Assembly: GCA_963550915.1 (NCBI GenBank) | Contig: CAUVEB010000011.1 | Coordinates: forward strand, 1 to 13,199 | Direction of reading: 5' to 3' | Origin: Caviibacter sp963550915 | Lineage (GTDB): Bacteria > Fusobacteriota > Fusobacteriia > Fusobacteriales > Leptotrichiaceae | Length of the DNA: 13,199 bases | Shown: one piece after another, positions 1-8,552 of the stretch | Layout: each line of letters opens with the position of its first letter | How positions within the stretch are numbered: the first letter of the stretch is position 1 | Program-made: the position numbers and the translations under genes | Notes under the pieces: model-generated | Told to the model about the DNA's origin: nothing | The model's input: only the letters and a program-made list of their open reading frames with translations | Database searches by the model: none

Positions 1-2385
1 AAAAGAAATGAAAAAAATTTATTTATAAAAAAATTAAAAGCATTAGGACTTATGATGATATCTTTCTTTATAATCCTTACATCAATAATGAGAGCAAACT
101 TAGAAGTAAATAAAGAACTTATGGTTAATACTGCTATATTATACTTATACAACATATTAGAACATATATTTGGTAATATGATATATGTATTTGCTTTTGG
201 TTTAGCAGTGTATGCAAAAAGAATGTTTTTTGATGAAAGAATAAAGATAAGAAGAGTAATCTTTTTTGTTTTCTCATTTGTTGTAATATCAAGTTACATG
301 ACTATAAGAATACTGCCGGATATGGAATATAGTACAACTATAGATGCAGGTCAAAAAATACTTGAGTTTGGATTTGAGAAAAAAGGAGCAGGTCTTATTG
401 GAGCTATAACATCAATACCTTTTTATTCATTAATAAAAAATGAAATATTTAATTATTCACACTTAGCACTAGTATTCTTACTTGTTGCTCTTTACTTTAA
501 AAATATAATAACTAAATTTTATGTAACTGTTAAATCAGCTGTTGATTACTATAACAGTGATGAGTATAAGGATAGAGTTAGAATATTAAATGCAAAAAAA
601 GAATTTGAATTAAGAGAAGAAAAAAGACTTGAGAAGATAAAAGAAGAGCAAGCACAAAATGTCTTTATAACTTTATCAAAAGAAAAACTTGATAAAGAAA
701 TTGCTAAAAAACCTAAGACTTCAATATTTTCAAAAACAGAATATTATGATGAAGATGAACTTGAACAAAAACAAAAACAGTGGATTGAATATGTAAATCA
801 AAGGAAATCATTTTTTAAAGAACAAGAAAATATAAAAGAAGATTTAGAAAAAAATACATTAGAAGATAATAGTATATCAAATACATATGAAGAAAAAAAT
901 GAACTAATAAAAAATACTAAAGTAGAAGAAACAGTAGAAAACACTAACATTAATGAAAATGTTACAGTAAATAATATAGAAAATATTGATAATAATCAAA
1001 ATATTATGTCAGCAGAAGATAGAAAAGCTCTTCAAAAATCAATAGATGAAGTATTCATATACAAGAAAATGGACGAAACTAAAAAGAGTGCAATGTTAAA
1101 ACAAATAAATGAAAATATTGCAAAACTTGAAAGAGTACTAAAAGAATATGGAGTTGAAGCTAAGGTAGTAGACTATGTTACAGGGCCTACAATTACTAGA
1201 TATGAGATAAAAATACCTACAGGTGTAAGAGTAAATAAGGTAACACAACTATCAGATGAAATATCAATGTATCTTTCAGCTGAAAGTATAAGGTTTGAAG
1301 CTCCTATACCAGGTAAGGATACTATAGGTATTGAAACACCAAACAAAATAAAAGAACCAGTATATTTTTCAAACCTATTACACAGTAAAGAGCTTGAAAA
1401 AGGAGAACTTAGTGTTATCCTAGGTAAAGACATAATAGGTAAAGACAGAATAATTGATATTGCAAAAATGCCACATTTACTTATTGCAGGACAAACAGGT
1501 TCAGGTAAGAGTGTTGCTATAAACACAATATTATCAACATTAATTTCAAAGAAAACAGAACAAGAAGTTAAATTTATACTTGTTGACCCTAAAATGGTTG
1601 AGCTTATGCCATATAACGGTATACCGCATCTGTTAGTGCCAGTAATAATTGATCCAACACAAGCTGCTATAGCACTTAAATGGACTGTAAACGAAATGGA
1701 AGAAAGATATAAAAAACTTGCAAGCTTAGGTGTTAGAAATATTAAGACATATAACGAATTTATGAGATCAGATAAGATGCCATATATAGTTGTAATAATT
1801 GATGAGTTAGCAGACCTTATGATGGTATCAGCTAATAGTGTTGAAATATCAATTGCACGTATAGCACAAAAAGCAAGAGCTGTTGGAATACACCTTATAG
1901 TTGCAACACAAAGACCTTCAACAGATGTAATAACAGGTATGATAAAAGCAAATCTACCTAGTAGAATTTCATTTGCACTTAGATCACAAATAGATTCAAG
2001 AACTATATTAGATCAAATAGGTGCTGAAAAATTACTTGGTATGGGAGATATGCTACTTCTTGAAAGTGGAAAATCAAAATTAGATAGAATACAAGGTGCA
2101 TATATTAGTGATGATGAGGTTATAAACCTAACAACTGTACTAAAGAAAAATAGACCTGCAAATTACAATATGCAAATATTAGAGCCTCCATTAGAAGATA
2201 ATAATAATATCGATCCATATTATGAAAGAGCTGTTAATCTTGTAAAACAATATGATGACAGAATATCAATATCAATGTTACAAAGAGAACTACAAATAGG
2301 ATTTAATAGAGCATCAAGAATATGTAAAGATTTAAAAGATAATGGAATAATAGATGATAATAATCAATTAATAATTAATGATTAG
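1..2385 (+). CDS. ftsK: DNA translocase FtsK (5' end outside window)
   Basis: Membrane-anchored hexameric ATPase that pumps DNA through the division septum and helps resolve chromosome dimers. The frame is open to base 1 with a basic, Lys-rich stretch before the first in-window ATG at 52, so the true start is probably upstream and the gene is 5'-partial. Numbering from that ATG, hydrophobic segments lie at about 1-13, 28-55, 67-87 and 113-150, as in the FtsK N-terminal membrane domain. A charged Lys/Glu/Asn-rich linker covers about 160-340. The motor follows, with Walker A GQTGSGKS at 480-487 and Walker B VVIIDELADL with D584/E585. The C-terminal 60 residues (RAVNLV...RASRICKDL) form the gamma winged helix that reads polar KOPS-like DNA sites. 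It heads a plus-strand gene run and ends 12 nt before mreB. Identification is secure; only the start is unknown. Confidence 0.96.
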   Translation, partial: KRNEKNLFIKKLKALGLMMISFFIILTSIMRANLEVNKELMVNTAILYLYNILEHIFGNMIYVFAFGLAVYAKRMFFDERIKIRRVIFFVFSFVVISSYMTIRILPDMEYSTTIDAGQKILEFGFEKKGAGLIGAITSIPFYSLIKNEIFNYSHLALVFLLVALYFKNIITKFYVTVKSAVDYYNSDEYKDRVRILNAKKEFELREEKRLEKIKEEQAQNVFITLSKEKLDKEIAKKPKTSIFSKTEYYDEDELEQKQKQWIEYVNQRKSFFKEQENIKEDLEKNTLEDNSISNTYEEKNELIKNTKVEETVENTNINENVTVNNIENIDNNQNIMSAEDRKALQKSIDEVFIYKKMDETKKSAMLKQINENIAKLERVLKEYGVEAKVVDYVTGPTITRYEIKIPTGVRVNKVTQLSDEISMYLSAESIRFEAPIPGKDTIGIETPNKIKEPVYFSNLLHSKELEKGELSVILGKDIIGKDRIIDIAKMPHLLIAGQTGSGKSVAINTILSTLISKKTEQEVKFILVDPKMVELMPYNGIPHLLVPVIIDPTQAAIALKWTVNEMEERYKKLASLGVRNIKTYNEFMRSDKMPYIVVIIDELADLMMVSANSVEISIARIAQKARAVGIHLIVATQRPSTDVITGMIKANLPSRISFALRSQIDSRTILDQIGAEKLLGMGDMLLLESGKSKLDRIQGAYISDDEVINLTTVLKKNRPANYNMQILEPPLEDNNNIDPYYERAVNLVKQYDDRISISMLQRELQIGFNRASRICKDLKDNGIIDDNNQLIIND

Positions 2386-2397
2386 AGAGGAAATGCA

Positions 2398-3456
2398 ATG
2401 TATTTAATGACTTATTTATCAAATTTAAAGAAAAAAATATTAAAATCACGTGTAGTGAAAGAAGTAGGTATAGACCTTGGAACTGCCAATACTGTTGTAT
2501 ATGTTAGAGGAGAAGGTATAGTAATAGATGAACCTACATATATAGCAAGAAATAATGTTACTGAAACAGTTGAAAGTATAGGTGATGGTGCAAAAGCTAT
2601 AATGGGTAGAACACCAACACATATTGATGTAATAAGACCACTTAAAAATGGGGTTATATCAAACTATGAAATAACAGAACAAATGTTAACAGAATTTTTA
2701 AATAAAATAAATGAAGAACATAACAGTACTGCAAAAGTAATTATTTGTGTTCCAAGTGGAGTTACACAAGTTGAAAAAAGAGCTGTTGTAAATGCTGTTA
2801 AAGATGCCGGAGTAAATGAAGTATATCTTGTTGAAGAACCAATAGCTGCTGCAATAGGTTCTGGTATAGATATGTTTGAGGCAAAAGGGCATTTAATAGT
2901 TGATATAGGAGGAGGAACAACTGAAATAGCCTTTATAGTTTCAGGGGGATCATCTCTATCAAAATCAATTAAGGTAGCAGGCGATCATATGAACGAAGAT
3001 ATCATAGAGTTTGTACGTGAAAGATATAGTCTATTAATAGGAGAAAAAACAGCAGAAGCTTTAAAAATAGCTGCTACATCTGCAAAAGATAGAAGTATAT
3101 CATATGAAATAAGAGGTCGTGAATTAATATCAGGATTACCTAAGAATATAATAATAACAGGTGAAATTGTAGAAAATGCAATACTTAGAAATGTTAAAAG
3201 AATAATTGATAATGTTAAATTAACTCTTGAAGATATAGCACCTGAAATATCAGCAGACATATATGAAACAGGTATATTCTTATCTGGTGGAGGAGCAAAC
3301 ATTAGAATATTAAAAGAATTAATGGAAAAAGAATTTAAATTAAAAGTAACAGTTGCAAAAGATCCTGTTTACTCTGTTATAAACGGTATAGCTAAAATAT
3401 ATGAAGATTTTGATAAATATTCAAATGTAATAGTATCACCAAACATGGAGTATTAA
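2398..3456 (+). CDS. mreB: MreB-family actin-like cell-shape protein
   Basis: Bacterial actin homologue that polymerises on ATP beneath the membrane and guides lateral cell-wall synthesis. The phosphate-1 loop GIDLGTANTVVYV is at 24-36, phosphate-2 VDIGGGTTEIAF at 168-179 and the adenosine loop GIFLSGGGANI at 292-302. The length of 352 is usual for MreB. The ATG at 2398 has GAGG seven bases upstream; a second ATG at 2407 lacks such spacing. The first ~20 residues (basic and hydrophobic) precede the usual MreB beginning and could be a membrane-binding helix. Several normally conserved stretches differ: LKIAATSA where IKIEIGSA is usual, APEISADI for PPELAADI, and GGGANI for GGGALL, so it is a divergent member. 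It follows ftsK, and mreC/mreD do not follow it. The family call is firm, but whether this is the main MreB or a paralogue cannot be told here. Confidence 0.9.
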   Translation: MYLMTYLSNLKKKILKSRVVKEVGIDLGTANTVVYVRGEGIVIDEPTYIARNNVTETVESIGDGAKAIMGRTPTHIDVIRPLKNGVISNYEITEQMLTEFLNKINEEHNSTAKVIICVPSGVTQVEKRAVVNAVKDAGVNEVYLVEEPIAAAIGSGIDMFEAKGHLIVDIGGGTTEIAFIVSGGSSLSKSIKVAGDHMNEDIIEFVRERYSLLIGEKTAEALKIAATSAKDRSISYEIRGRELISGLPKNIIITGEIVENAILRNVKRIIDNVKLTLEDIAPEISADIYETGIFLSGGGANIRILKELMEKEFKLKVTVAKDPVYSVINGIAKIYEDFDKYSNVIVSPNMEY

Positions 3457-3457
3457 A

Positions 3458-4021
3458 ATGGAAGATATATTAAATGAGATAGAAGCTATAATATTTTTAT
3501 CTGAAAAAAAACTACATATTGAAGAGTTAGTAAATTTCTATAATCTACCAAAAGAGGAGATACTAGAATATATTAAAATACTAAGACAAAAAAAAGAAAA
3601 CACAGGACTTAATATAGTTTTAAAAGAAGATATAGTATATATTAGCTCAAATCCTAACTATGGAGAGACTATAAATAGATTTTTTAGTCCTGAAGTTAGA
3701 ATAAAAAAATTATCAAAGTCAAGTATGGAAACTTTAACAATAATAGCGTATAAAGGACCAATTACTAAGACAGAAATAGAAGATATAAAGGGTATTAGTG
3801 TTGATAATAGTATACAAGCACTAATTGAAAAAAAACTTATTCATTCTGTTGGTAGAAAAAAAGCACTTGGAAGTCCAAAGCTATATGAAGTAACAGATGA
3901 ATTTTATGGATATGCAGGTTTTTCTGATAAAGAAGAACTTTATTCATTAGATAAAGCACAGTGGCTTAGAACACTTGACAATACTAATGATTTAGGAGAA
4001 AAAGAAAATAATGAGAATTAA
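3458..4021 (+). CDS. scpB: Segregation and condensation protein ScpB
   Basis: Kleisin-associated winged-helix subunit of the SMC-ScpA-ScpB condensin complex, which compacts and segregates replicated origins. The 187-residue length fits the family. The N-terminal winged helix begins EIEAIIFLSEKKLHIEEL. The second carries the family signature LSKSSMETLTIIAYKGPIT at 85-103, followed by GISVDNSIQALIEKKLI and a GRKKALGSPKLYEVTDEF strand region at 132-149. It starts one base after the mreB stop, with GGAG inside the end of mreB seven bases upstream of the ATG, which suggests translational coupling. Its last 11 bases overlap the start of the pseudouridine synthase gene. The usual scpA partner is not adjacent and would have to lie elsewhere. 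The C-terminal ~25 residues are acidic and probably disordered. Confidence 0.93.
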   Translation: MEDILNEIEAIIFLSEKKLHIEELVNFYNLPKEEILEYIKILRQKKENTGLNIVLKEDIVYISSNPNYGETINRFFSPEVRIKKLSKSSMETLTIIAYKGPITKTEIEDIKGISVDNSIQALIEKKLIHSVGRKKALGSPKLYEVTDEFYGYAGFSDKEELYSLDKAQWLRTLDNTNDLGEKENNEN

Positions 4022-4700
4022 TAAATATATTGCTTTATCTGGATTTTGCTCAAGAAGAGCAGCAGATAAGCTAATTTTAGAACAAAGAGTATGGATAAAT
4101 AACAAAGTGGCACAAATGGGAGATGAAGTGTCAGATGATGATATAGTTAAACTTGATGGGGAAAGAATAAGACTTAAGAAAAATCAATACGAGTACTATA
4201 TTTTAAATAAGCCTAAAAGAGTTATATGTTCAAATGATGACAAGTTTGGTAGAGTTACTGCAGTATCTCTTATTAAATCAAATAAAAGGCTATTTACATA
4301 TGGTAGACTTGATTATTTAACTCAAGGATTGATAATAATAAGTAATGACGGTGATTTATATAACCATATAATGCATCCAAGTCAAAGACTATATAAAAGC
4401 TATATTGCAACTATAGATAAAGAAATTACAGAAGAACATATGCAGGCCATGAAACATGGTGTAGTAATAGATGGATATAAGACAGCACCTGCTAAAGTTA
4501 AAAAATTAAGTAGAACAGAAGTTCGTGTTGCAATATTTGAAGGTAAAAATAGACAAATCAGAAAAATGTTTGAAGTATTAGGATATAGTGTTAAAAATCT
4601 AATAAGAGTTAAAGTTGGAGAACTAGTTTTAGGTTCTCTTGAAGTTGGTAAATATAGAGCACTTACAAAAGAAGAAGTTGAGTATTTAAAGAGCCTATGA
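4011..4700 (+). CDS. rluB: rRNA pseudouridine synthase, RluB/RsuA family
   Basis: Converts uridine to pseudouridine at a specific rRNA position. Residues 1-48 form an S4 RNA-binding domain (MRINKYIALSGFCSRRAADK). The catalytic motif GRLDYLTQGL is at 98-107 with D101 as the predicted nucleophile, and GKNRQIRKMFEVLGY at 178-192 is the conserved late motif of this family. The 229 residues match RsuA/RluB/RluE-type enzymes rather than RluA/C/D. The order scpB-rluB is common in Gram-positive and related bacteria, and this neighbour favours RluB (23S rRNA) over RsuA (16S rRNA), although sequence alone does not fix the target. The start lies 11 nt inside scpB, and the stop forms an ATGA overlap with the HAD gene, so translation of the three is likely coupled. 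Confidence 0.9.
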   Translation: MRINKYIALSGFCSRRAADKLILEQRVWINNKVAQMGDEVSDDDIVKLDGERIRLKKNQYEYYILNKPKRVICSNDDKFGRVTAVSLIKSNKRLFTYGRLDYLTQGLIIISNDGDLYNHIMHPSQRLYKSYIATIDKEITEEHMQAMKHGVVIDGYKTAPAKVKKLSRTEVRVAIFEGKNRQIRKMFEVLGYSVKNLIRVKVGELVLGSLEVGKYRALTKEEVEYLKSL

Positions 4701-5302
4701 TATATTTAGTAGATTTTGATATAACTGTAACTAAAAAAGATACACTTGAAACTCTTATGAGAAAATATAATCCAGAAGCTATAAGTATAATAAAGCAAAA
4801 ATATAGAAATAAAGAGATATCAATGTATGACTATGTAGAACAAGCCCTATTATCTCTTAATATAACAAAAGAAGAATATTTTAATTATTTAGCACAAAAT
4901 GTTGAAATAGATGAAAGCTTTATAACATTTTTTAAAAGAAATAAAGTTAAAATTGTTAGCTTTGGAACAAATTTAAATGTAATATCTGTGTTATCAAAAT
5001 ATGATATTAATCTAAAAGAAGATGATGTCATAGCACATAATATTGAGATAAATAACAGAAAAATACAGATAATTAGTGATATAGTTAATAAAAAAGCCAT
5101 AGTAGAAAAATTAAAAGAAAATGAGGAAGTAATATTTGTAGGTGATGGTCCAGCAGATTATGAGGCTATGCGTGTAGCTGATTATGTTTATGCAAGAAGT
5201 GGAACAAGAGCAGTTAAATATTTAAGTGAAAACAATATTAGCTTTAGTTCATTTAATGATTTTTATGAAATAGAAGAATTGGAAAAGAAACGAAAGGAAT
5301 AA
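4697..5302 (+). CDS. HAD-superfamily phosphatase (PSP/MtnX-like)
   Basis: Haloacid-dehalogenase-fold phosphohydrolase of 201 residues. Motif I is LVDFDITVT at 4-12, with D6 the predicted nucleophile and D8 the acid/base; the usual DFDGT glycine is Ile here. Motif II is the Ser in IVSFGTN (S88). A Lys in NKKAIVEK near 132-133 may serve as motif III. Motif IV is FVGDGPADYEAM, with D150 and D154 as Mg2+ ligands. Overall spacing and the inserted helical cap between motifs I and II resemble the phosphoserine phosphatase/MtnX subfamily. The natural substrate cannot be read from the sequence. The gene overlaps the rluB stop by four bases (ATGA) and ends two bases before the gatC ATG, so it belongs to the same transcript. 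No sulfur-salvage or serine genes adjoin it, so no pathway is assigned. Confidence 0.8.
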   Translation: MIYLVDFDITVTKKDTLETLMRKYNPEAISIIKQKYRNKEISMYDYVEQALLSLNITKEEYFNYLAQNVEIDESFITFFKRNKVKIVSFGTNLNVISVLSKYDINLKEDDVIAHNIEINNRKIQIISDIVNKKAIVEKLKENEEVIFVGDGPADYEAMRVADYVYARSGTRAVKYLSENNISFSSFNDFYEIEELEKKRKE

Positions 5303-5304
5303 AA

Positions 5305-5595
5305 ATGCTTGATAGAGAAGAAGTAATTAAAATTGCTAAACTATCTAAACTTGAATTTACAGATAAAGAGATAGATGAGTATAAAACAACATTAAATAGT
5401 ATTTTTGAGCATATAAGCACACTAAATGAAGTTGATGTTGAAGGTGTAGAACCTTTATATAACGTACTTGATATACAAGATAGAACTAGAGAAGATAAAG
5501 TTTTAAATCTTACAAATAAACAAGATTTTTTAGAAAATTCAAGTGAAAAAGATGAAAACTTTATTATAGTGCCTAAAATAGTAGCAAGCGAGTAG
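5305..5595 (+). CDS. gatC: Asp/Glu-tRNA amidotransferase subunit GatC
   Basis: Small subunit of the GatCAB amidotransferase. It wraps around GatA and GatB and stabilises the complex that turns Glu-tRNA(Gln) and/or Asp-tRNA(Asn) into Gln-tRNA(Gln)/Asn-tRNA(Asn). The 96-residue length is typical. Family features are the N-terminal helix DREEVIKIAKLSKLEFTDKE, the helix ending LNSIFEHISTLNEVDVEGVEP and the extended tail YNVLDIQDRTREDKV. AAGGA lies six bases before the ATG, and the gene begins two bases after the HAD stop. It is followed by gatA and gatB in the classical gatCAB order. Presence of the set implies that at least one of glutaminyl- or asparaginyl-tRNA is made indirectly. Confidence 0.94.
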   Translation: MLDREEVIKIAKLSKLEFTDKEIDEYKTTLNSIFEHISTLNEVDVEGVEPLYNVLDIQDRTREDKVLNLTNKQDFLENSSEKDENFIIVPKIVASE

Positions 5596-5618
5596 AATAT
5601 AAGGAGAAGAAAAAACAA

Positions 5619-7061
5619 ATGAAATTGTATGAATACACAGCGACAATGCTAAGTGATAAGATAAAAAAAGGGGAATTAAGTTCAAAAGAGCTTGTATTAT
5701 CACTATCAGATAGAATAAAAGAAGTTGATGATAAAATAGGTGCATACGTTAGTTATGATACTAAAAAAGCATTAGAGCAAGCTGAAAAATTAGATAATAT
5801 GCAAGATAAAAAAGGTGTTCTTTTTGGAATACCTGTTGCATTAAAAGATAATATTGTATCTTATGGAGATATTACAAGTGCAGCATCAAAAATACTTAAA
5901 ACTTATGTAGGGACTTATGATGCAACTGTTGTATCAAGAATGAAAAGAGCTGGAATTATACCTTTTGGTAAAGCTAATATGGACGAGTTTGCAATGGGTT
6001 CATCAAATGAAAATTCAAGTGTAAAACAAGTATCAAATCCTTTTGATTTAGATAGAATACCTGGAGGATCAAGTGGAGGGTCAGCTGCTATGGTTGCAGC
6101 AGGCGAAGCATTTATTGCTCTAGGATCAGATACAGGTGGAAGTGTAAGACAACCTGCAGCTCTTTGTGGTCTTGTTGGTTTAAAACCTACATATGGAAGA
6201 GTATCAAGATATGGTCTTATGGCTTTTGGGTCATCATTAGACCAAATAGGAATATTAGCTAAAAAAAGCGTTGATGTTGCAGCTATGCTTGAAGTTATAG
6301 CAGGATATGATGAAATGGATGCAACAACTTCAGAAATGCCAGTTCCTGAATATACAAAATTAATAAATAAAGACATTAAAGATTTAGTAATAGGACTACC
6401 TAAAGAATATTTTACACAAGATTTAGATAAAGATATTAAACAAAATATAGAAAAAGCTATAGAAGAATTAAAAAAATTAGGTGTTAAATTTAAAGAAATA
6501 AGTTTACCACATACAAAATATGCAATAGCCTCTTACTATATAATATCATCAGCAGAAGCAGCAAGTAATCTATCAAGATATGACGGTGTTAGATATGGTG
6601 TTAGAGCTTCAAATGAAAGTGTTGAAGATATGTATGTTAAAACACGTACTCAAGGTTTTGGTTCTGAGGTTAAAAGAAGAATAATGATAGGTAACTATGT
6701 ATTATGCTCAGGATTTTATGATGCATATTACAAAAAAGCATCACAAGTTAGAAGACTTATAAAACAAGATTTTGAAAACGCATTAAAAGAAGTTGATATT
6801 ATCTTAACACCAACATCTCCAGTTTTAGCATTTAAAAAAGGAGAAAAAATAAAAGATCCAGTAACTATGTATTTATCAGACATATACACAGTATCAATTA
6901 ATCTTGCAGGATTACCAGCATTATCTGTACCTTCAGGATTAATAAATGGACTTCCTGTTGGTATGCAATTAATATCAAACTATTTTAGAGAAGATTTATT
7001 ATTAAATGTTGCAAATATCTATGAAGGTGTTAGAGAAGAAATAGAATATCCGCAAATTTAA
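5619..7061 (+). CDS. gatA: Glutamyl-tRNA(Gln) amidotransferase subunit GatA
   Basis: Amidase-signature subunit that hydrolyses glutamine and channels ammonia to GatB. The Ser-cisSer-Lys triad is visible as K76 in VALKDNI, S151 in GGSSGGSAA (149-157) and S175 in GSDTGGSVRQPA (169-180); the spacing matches the triad known for Staphylococcus GatA with an offset of three. The conserved GLVGLKPTYGRVSRYG follows at 184-199. The 480-residue length is normal. AAGGAG lies 12 bases before the ATG, slightly long, but the N-terminus MKLYEYTATML aligns with usual GatA starts. It sits 23 nt after gatC and 33 nt before gatB with no terminator between, so the three subunits are almost certainly co-transcribed. 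Confidence 0.97.
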   Translation: MKLYEYTATMLSDKIKKGELSSKELVLSLSDRIKEVDDKIGAYVSYDTKKALEQAEKLDNMQDKKGVLFGIPVALKDNIVSYGDITSAASKILKTYVGTYDATVVSRMKRAGIIPFGKANMDEFAMGSSNENSSVKQVSNPFDLDRIPGGSSGGSAAMVAAGEAFIALGSDTGGSVRQPAALCGLVGLKPTYGRVSRYGLMAFGSSLDQIGILAKKSVDVAAMLEVIAGYDEMDATTSEMPVPEYTKLINKDIKDLVIGLPKEYFTQDLDKDIKQNIEKAIEELKKLGVKFKEISLPHTKYAIASYYIISSAEAASNLSRYDGVRYGVRASNESVEDMYVKTRTQGFGSEVKRRIMIGNYVLCSGFYDAYYKKASQVRRLIKQDFENALKEVDIILTPTSPVLAFKKGEKIKDPVTMYLSDIYTVSINLAGLPALSVPSGLINGLPVGMQLISNYFREDLLLNVANIYEGVREEIEYPQI

Positions 7062-7094
7062 TTAGTTTTGAAAAGAAAGAGTGGGAAATAATAA

Positions 7095-8522
7095 ATGAAT
7101 TATGAAACAGTCATAGGACTTGAAGTACACGTACAACTAAAGACTAAATCTAAAATATGGTGTAGTGCATCAGCAAGTTATGATGAAATGGAACCAAATA
7201 CTTGTATAAGTCCAACTTGTATAGGAGAACCAGGGGCACTTCCAAAATTAAATGATGAAGTATTAAACTATGCAATAAAAGCAGCACTTGCTCTAAATTG
7301 TGAAATAAATAAAATAAGTTATTTTGATAGAAAAAACTATTTTTATCCAGATTCTCCAAAAAATTATCAAATAACACAATTTTTTAGACCTTATGCACAA
7401 AATGGAAGCTTAGAAGTAAAACTTCCTAATGGAAGCACAAGTAATATTGAGATTGAAAGAATACAAATAGAAGAAGATACAGCAAAGAGTATACATATAT
7501 CAAAAGAAAGTTTACTTAATTTTAATAGAGCATCTATGCCTTTACTTGAGATTATTACAAAACCTGTAATAAAAAATTCAAATGAAGCTTATGCTTATTT
7601 AACAACATTAAAAGAAAGAATAAAATATACTAAGATTAGTGATGTTAGTATGGAACTTGGTTCACTTAGATGTGATGCTAATGTATCGGTTAGAAAAAAA
7701 GGAGATACAAAACTAGGTACTAGAACAGAAACTAAGAACTTAAACTCATTTAAAGCAGTTGTAAAAGCCATAGAATATGAAACAAGTAGACAAATAGATT
7801 TACTTGAAAAAGGAGAAAGAGTAGTTCAAGAAACTAGACTTTGGGACGAAGAAAATGGAATTACAAGACCTATGCGTTCAAAAGAAGAGGCTATGGACTA
7901 TAGATATTTTCCAGAACCTGATTTACCTGCAGTTGTAATATCTGATGAAAGACTTTTAAAAATGAAAGAAGATATGCCTGAATTTGCAGATGAAAAATTA
8001 AATAGATTTATAAAAGAGTATGGTATAGCACAACTTGAGGCAAAACCACTTGTTAGTGATTTGGCACTTGCTGATTATTTTGAAAATTTAGTTAAGCTTA
8101 CAAATTCACCAAAACAAGCTTGTAGTTGGGTATTAACAGAAATTTTAAGAGTTTTAAAAGAAAAAAATATTAGTATTGAGCAGTTTAATATATCTGAAAA
8201 TAATATGGCACAGCTTATATCACTAATAAATACAAATGTAATAAGCTCAAAAATCGCAAAAGAAGTATTTGCTAAAATGCTTGATAGCACATTAACAGCA
8301 GAAGAAATAGTTAAAAGAGATAATTTAGTACAAGTAGTAGATAATGACTATATTAATGAATTAGTTGATAAAATACTATCTGAAAATCCACAATCTGTAG
8401 AAGATTTAAAAGCTGGAAAAGATAGAGCAATTAAACATTTAATGGGACAAGCTATGAAATTATCTAAAGGAAAAGCTAATCCTAAACTTGTTACAAATTT
8501 AATCTTAGAAAAATGTAAATAG
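7095..8522 (+). CDS. gatB: Asp/Glu-tRNA amidotransferase subunit GatB
   Basis: Kinase/amidotransferase subunit that phosphorylates the Glu or Asp on misacylated tRNA and replaces the phosphate with ammonia from GatA. The N-terminus YETVIGLEVHVQLKTKSK is the family signature. SPKNYQITQF near 89-98, IERIQIEEDTAKSIH and LRCDANVSVR are further GatB hallmarks. The C-terminal ~145 residues form the helical YqeY-like tRNA-binding tail, ending HLMGQAMKLSKGKANPKLV. The length of 475 is standard. An oddity is at 37-42: the usual zinc-site spacing CPVC before the GxPGALP motif is replaced by CISPTC, so one cysteine has moved by two residues. The ribosome-binding site (GTGGGA) is weak. The gene ends 30 nt before the PBP gene. 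Confidence 0.96.
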   Translation: MNYETVIGLEVHVQLKTKSKIWCSASASYDEMEPNTCISPTCIGEPGALPKLNDEVLNYAIKAALALNCEINKISYFDRKNYFYPDSPKNYQITQFFRPYAQNGSLEVKLPNGSTSNIEIERIQIEEDTAKSIHISKESLLNFNRASMPLLEIITKPVIKNSNEAYAYLTTLKERIKYTKISDVSMELGSLRCDANVSVRKKGDTKLGTRTETKNLNSFKAVVKAIEYETSRQIDLLEKGERVVQETRLWDEENGITRPMRSKEEAMDYRYFPEPDLPAVVISDERLLKMKEDMPEFADEKLNRFIKEYGIAQLEAKPLVSDLALADYFENLVKLTNSPKQACSWVLTEILRVLKEKNISIEQFNISENNMAQLISLINTNVISSKIAKEVFAKMLDSTLTAEEIVKRDNLVQVVDNDYINELVDKILSENPQSVEDLKAGKDRAIKHLMGQAMKLSKGKANPKLVTNLILEKCK

Positions 8523-8552
8523 ATAACTATTTAAATATTAATTGGAGTAAAA

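Noticed and set aside
1173..1526. Open frame opposite the ftsK motor region
   Set aside because: Antisense shadow of conserved coding sequence without start signals or family resemblance.
5915..6376. Long open frame opposite gatA
   Set aside because: It is a minus-strand shadow of a highly conserved gene, has no ribosome-binding site and no recognisable protein features.
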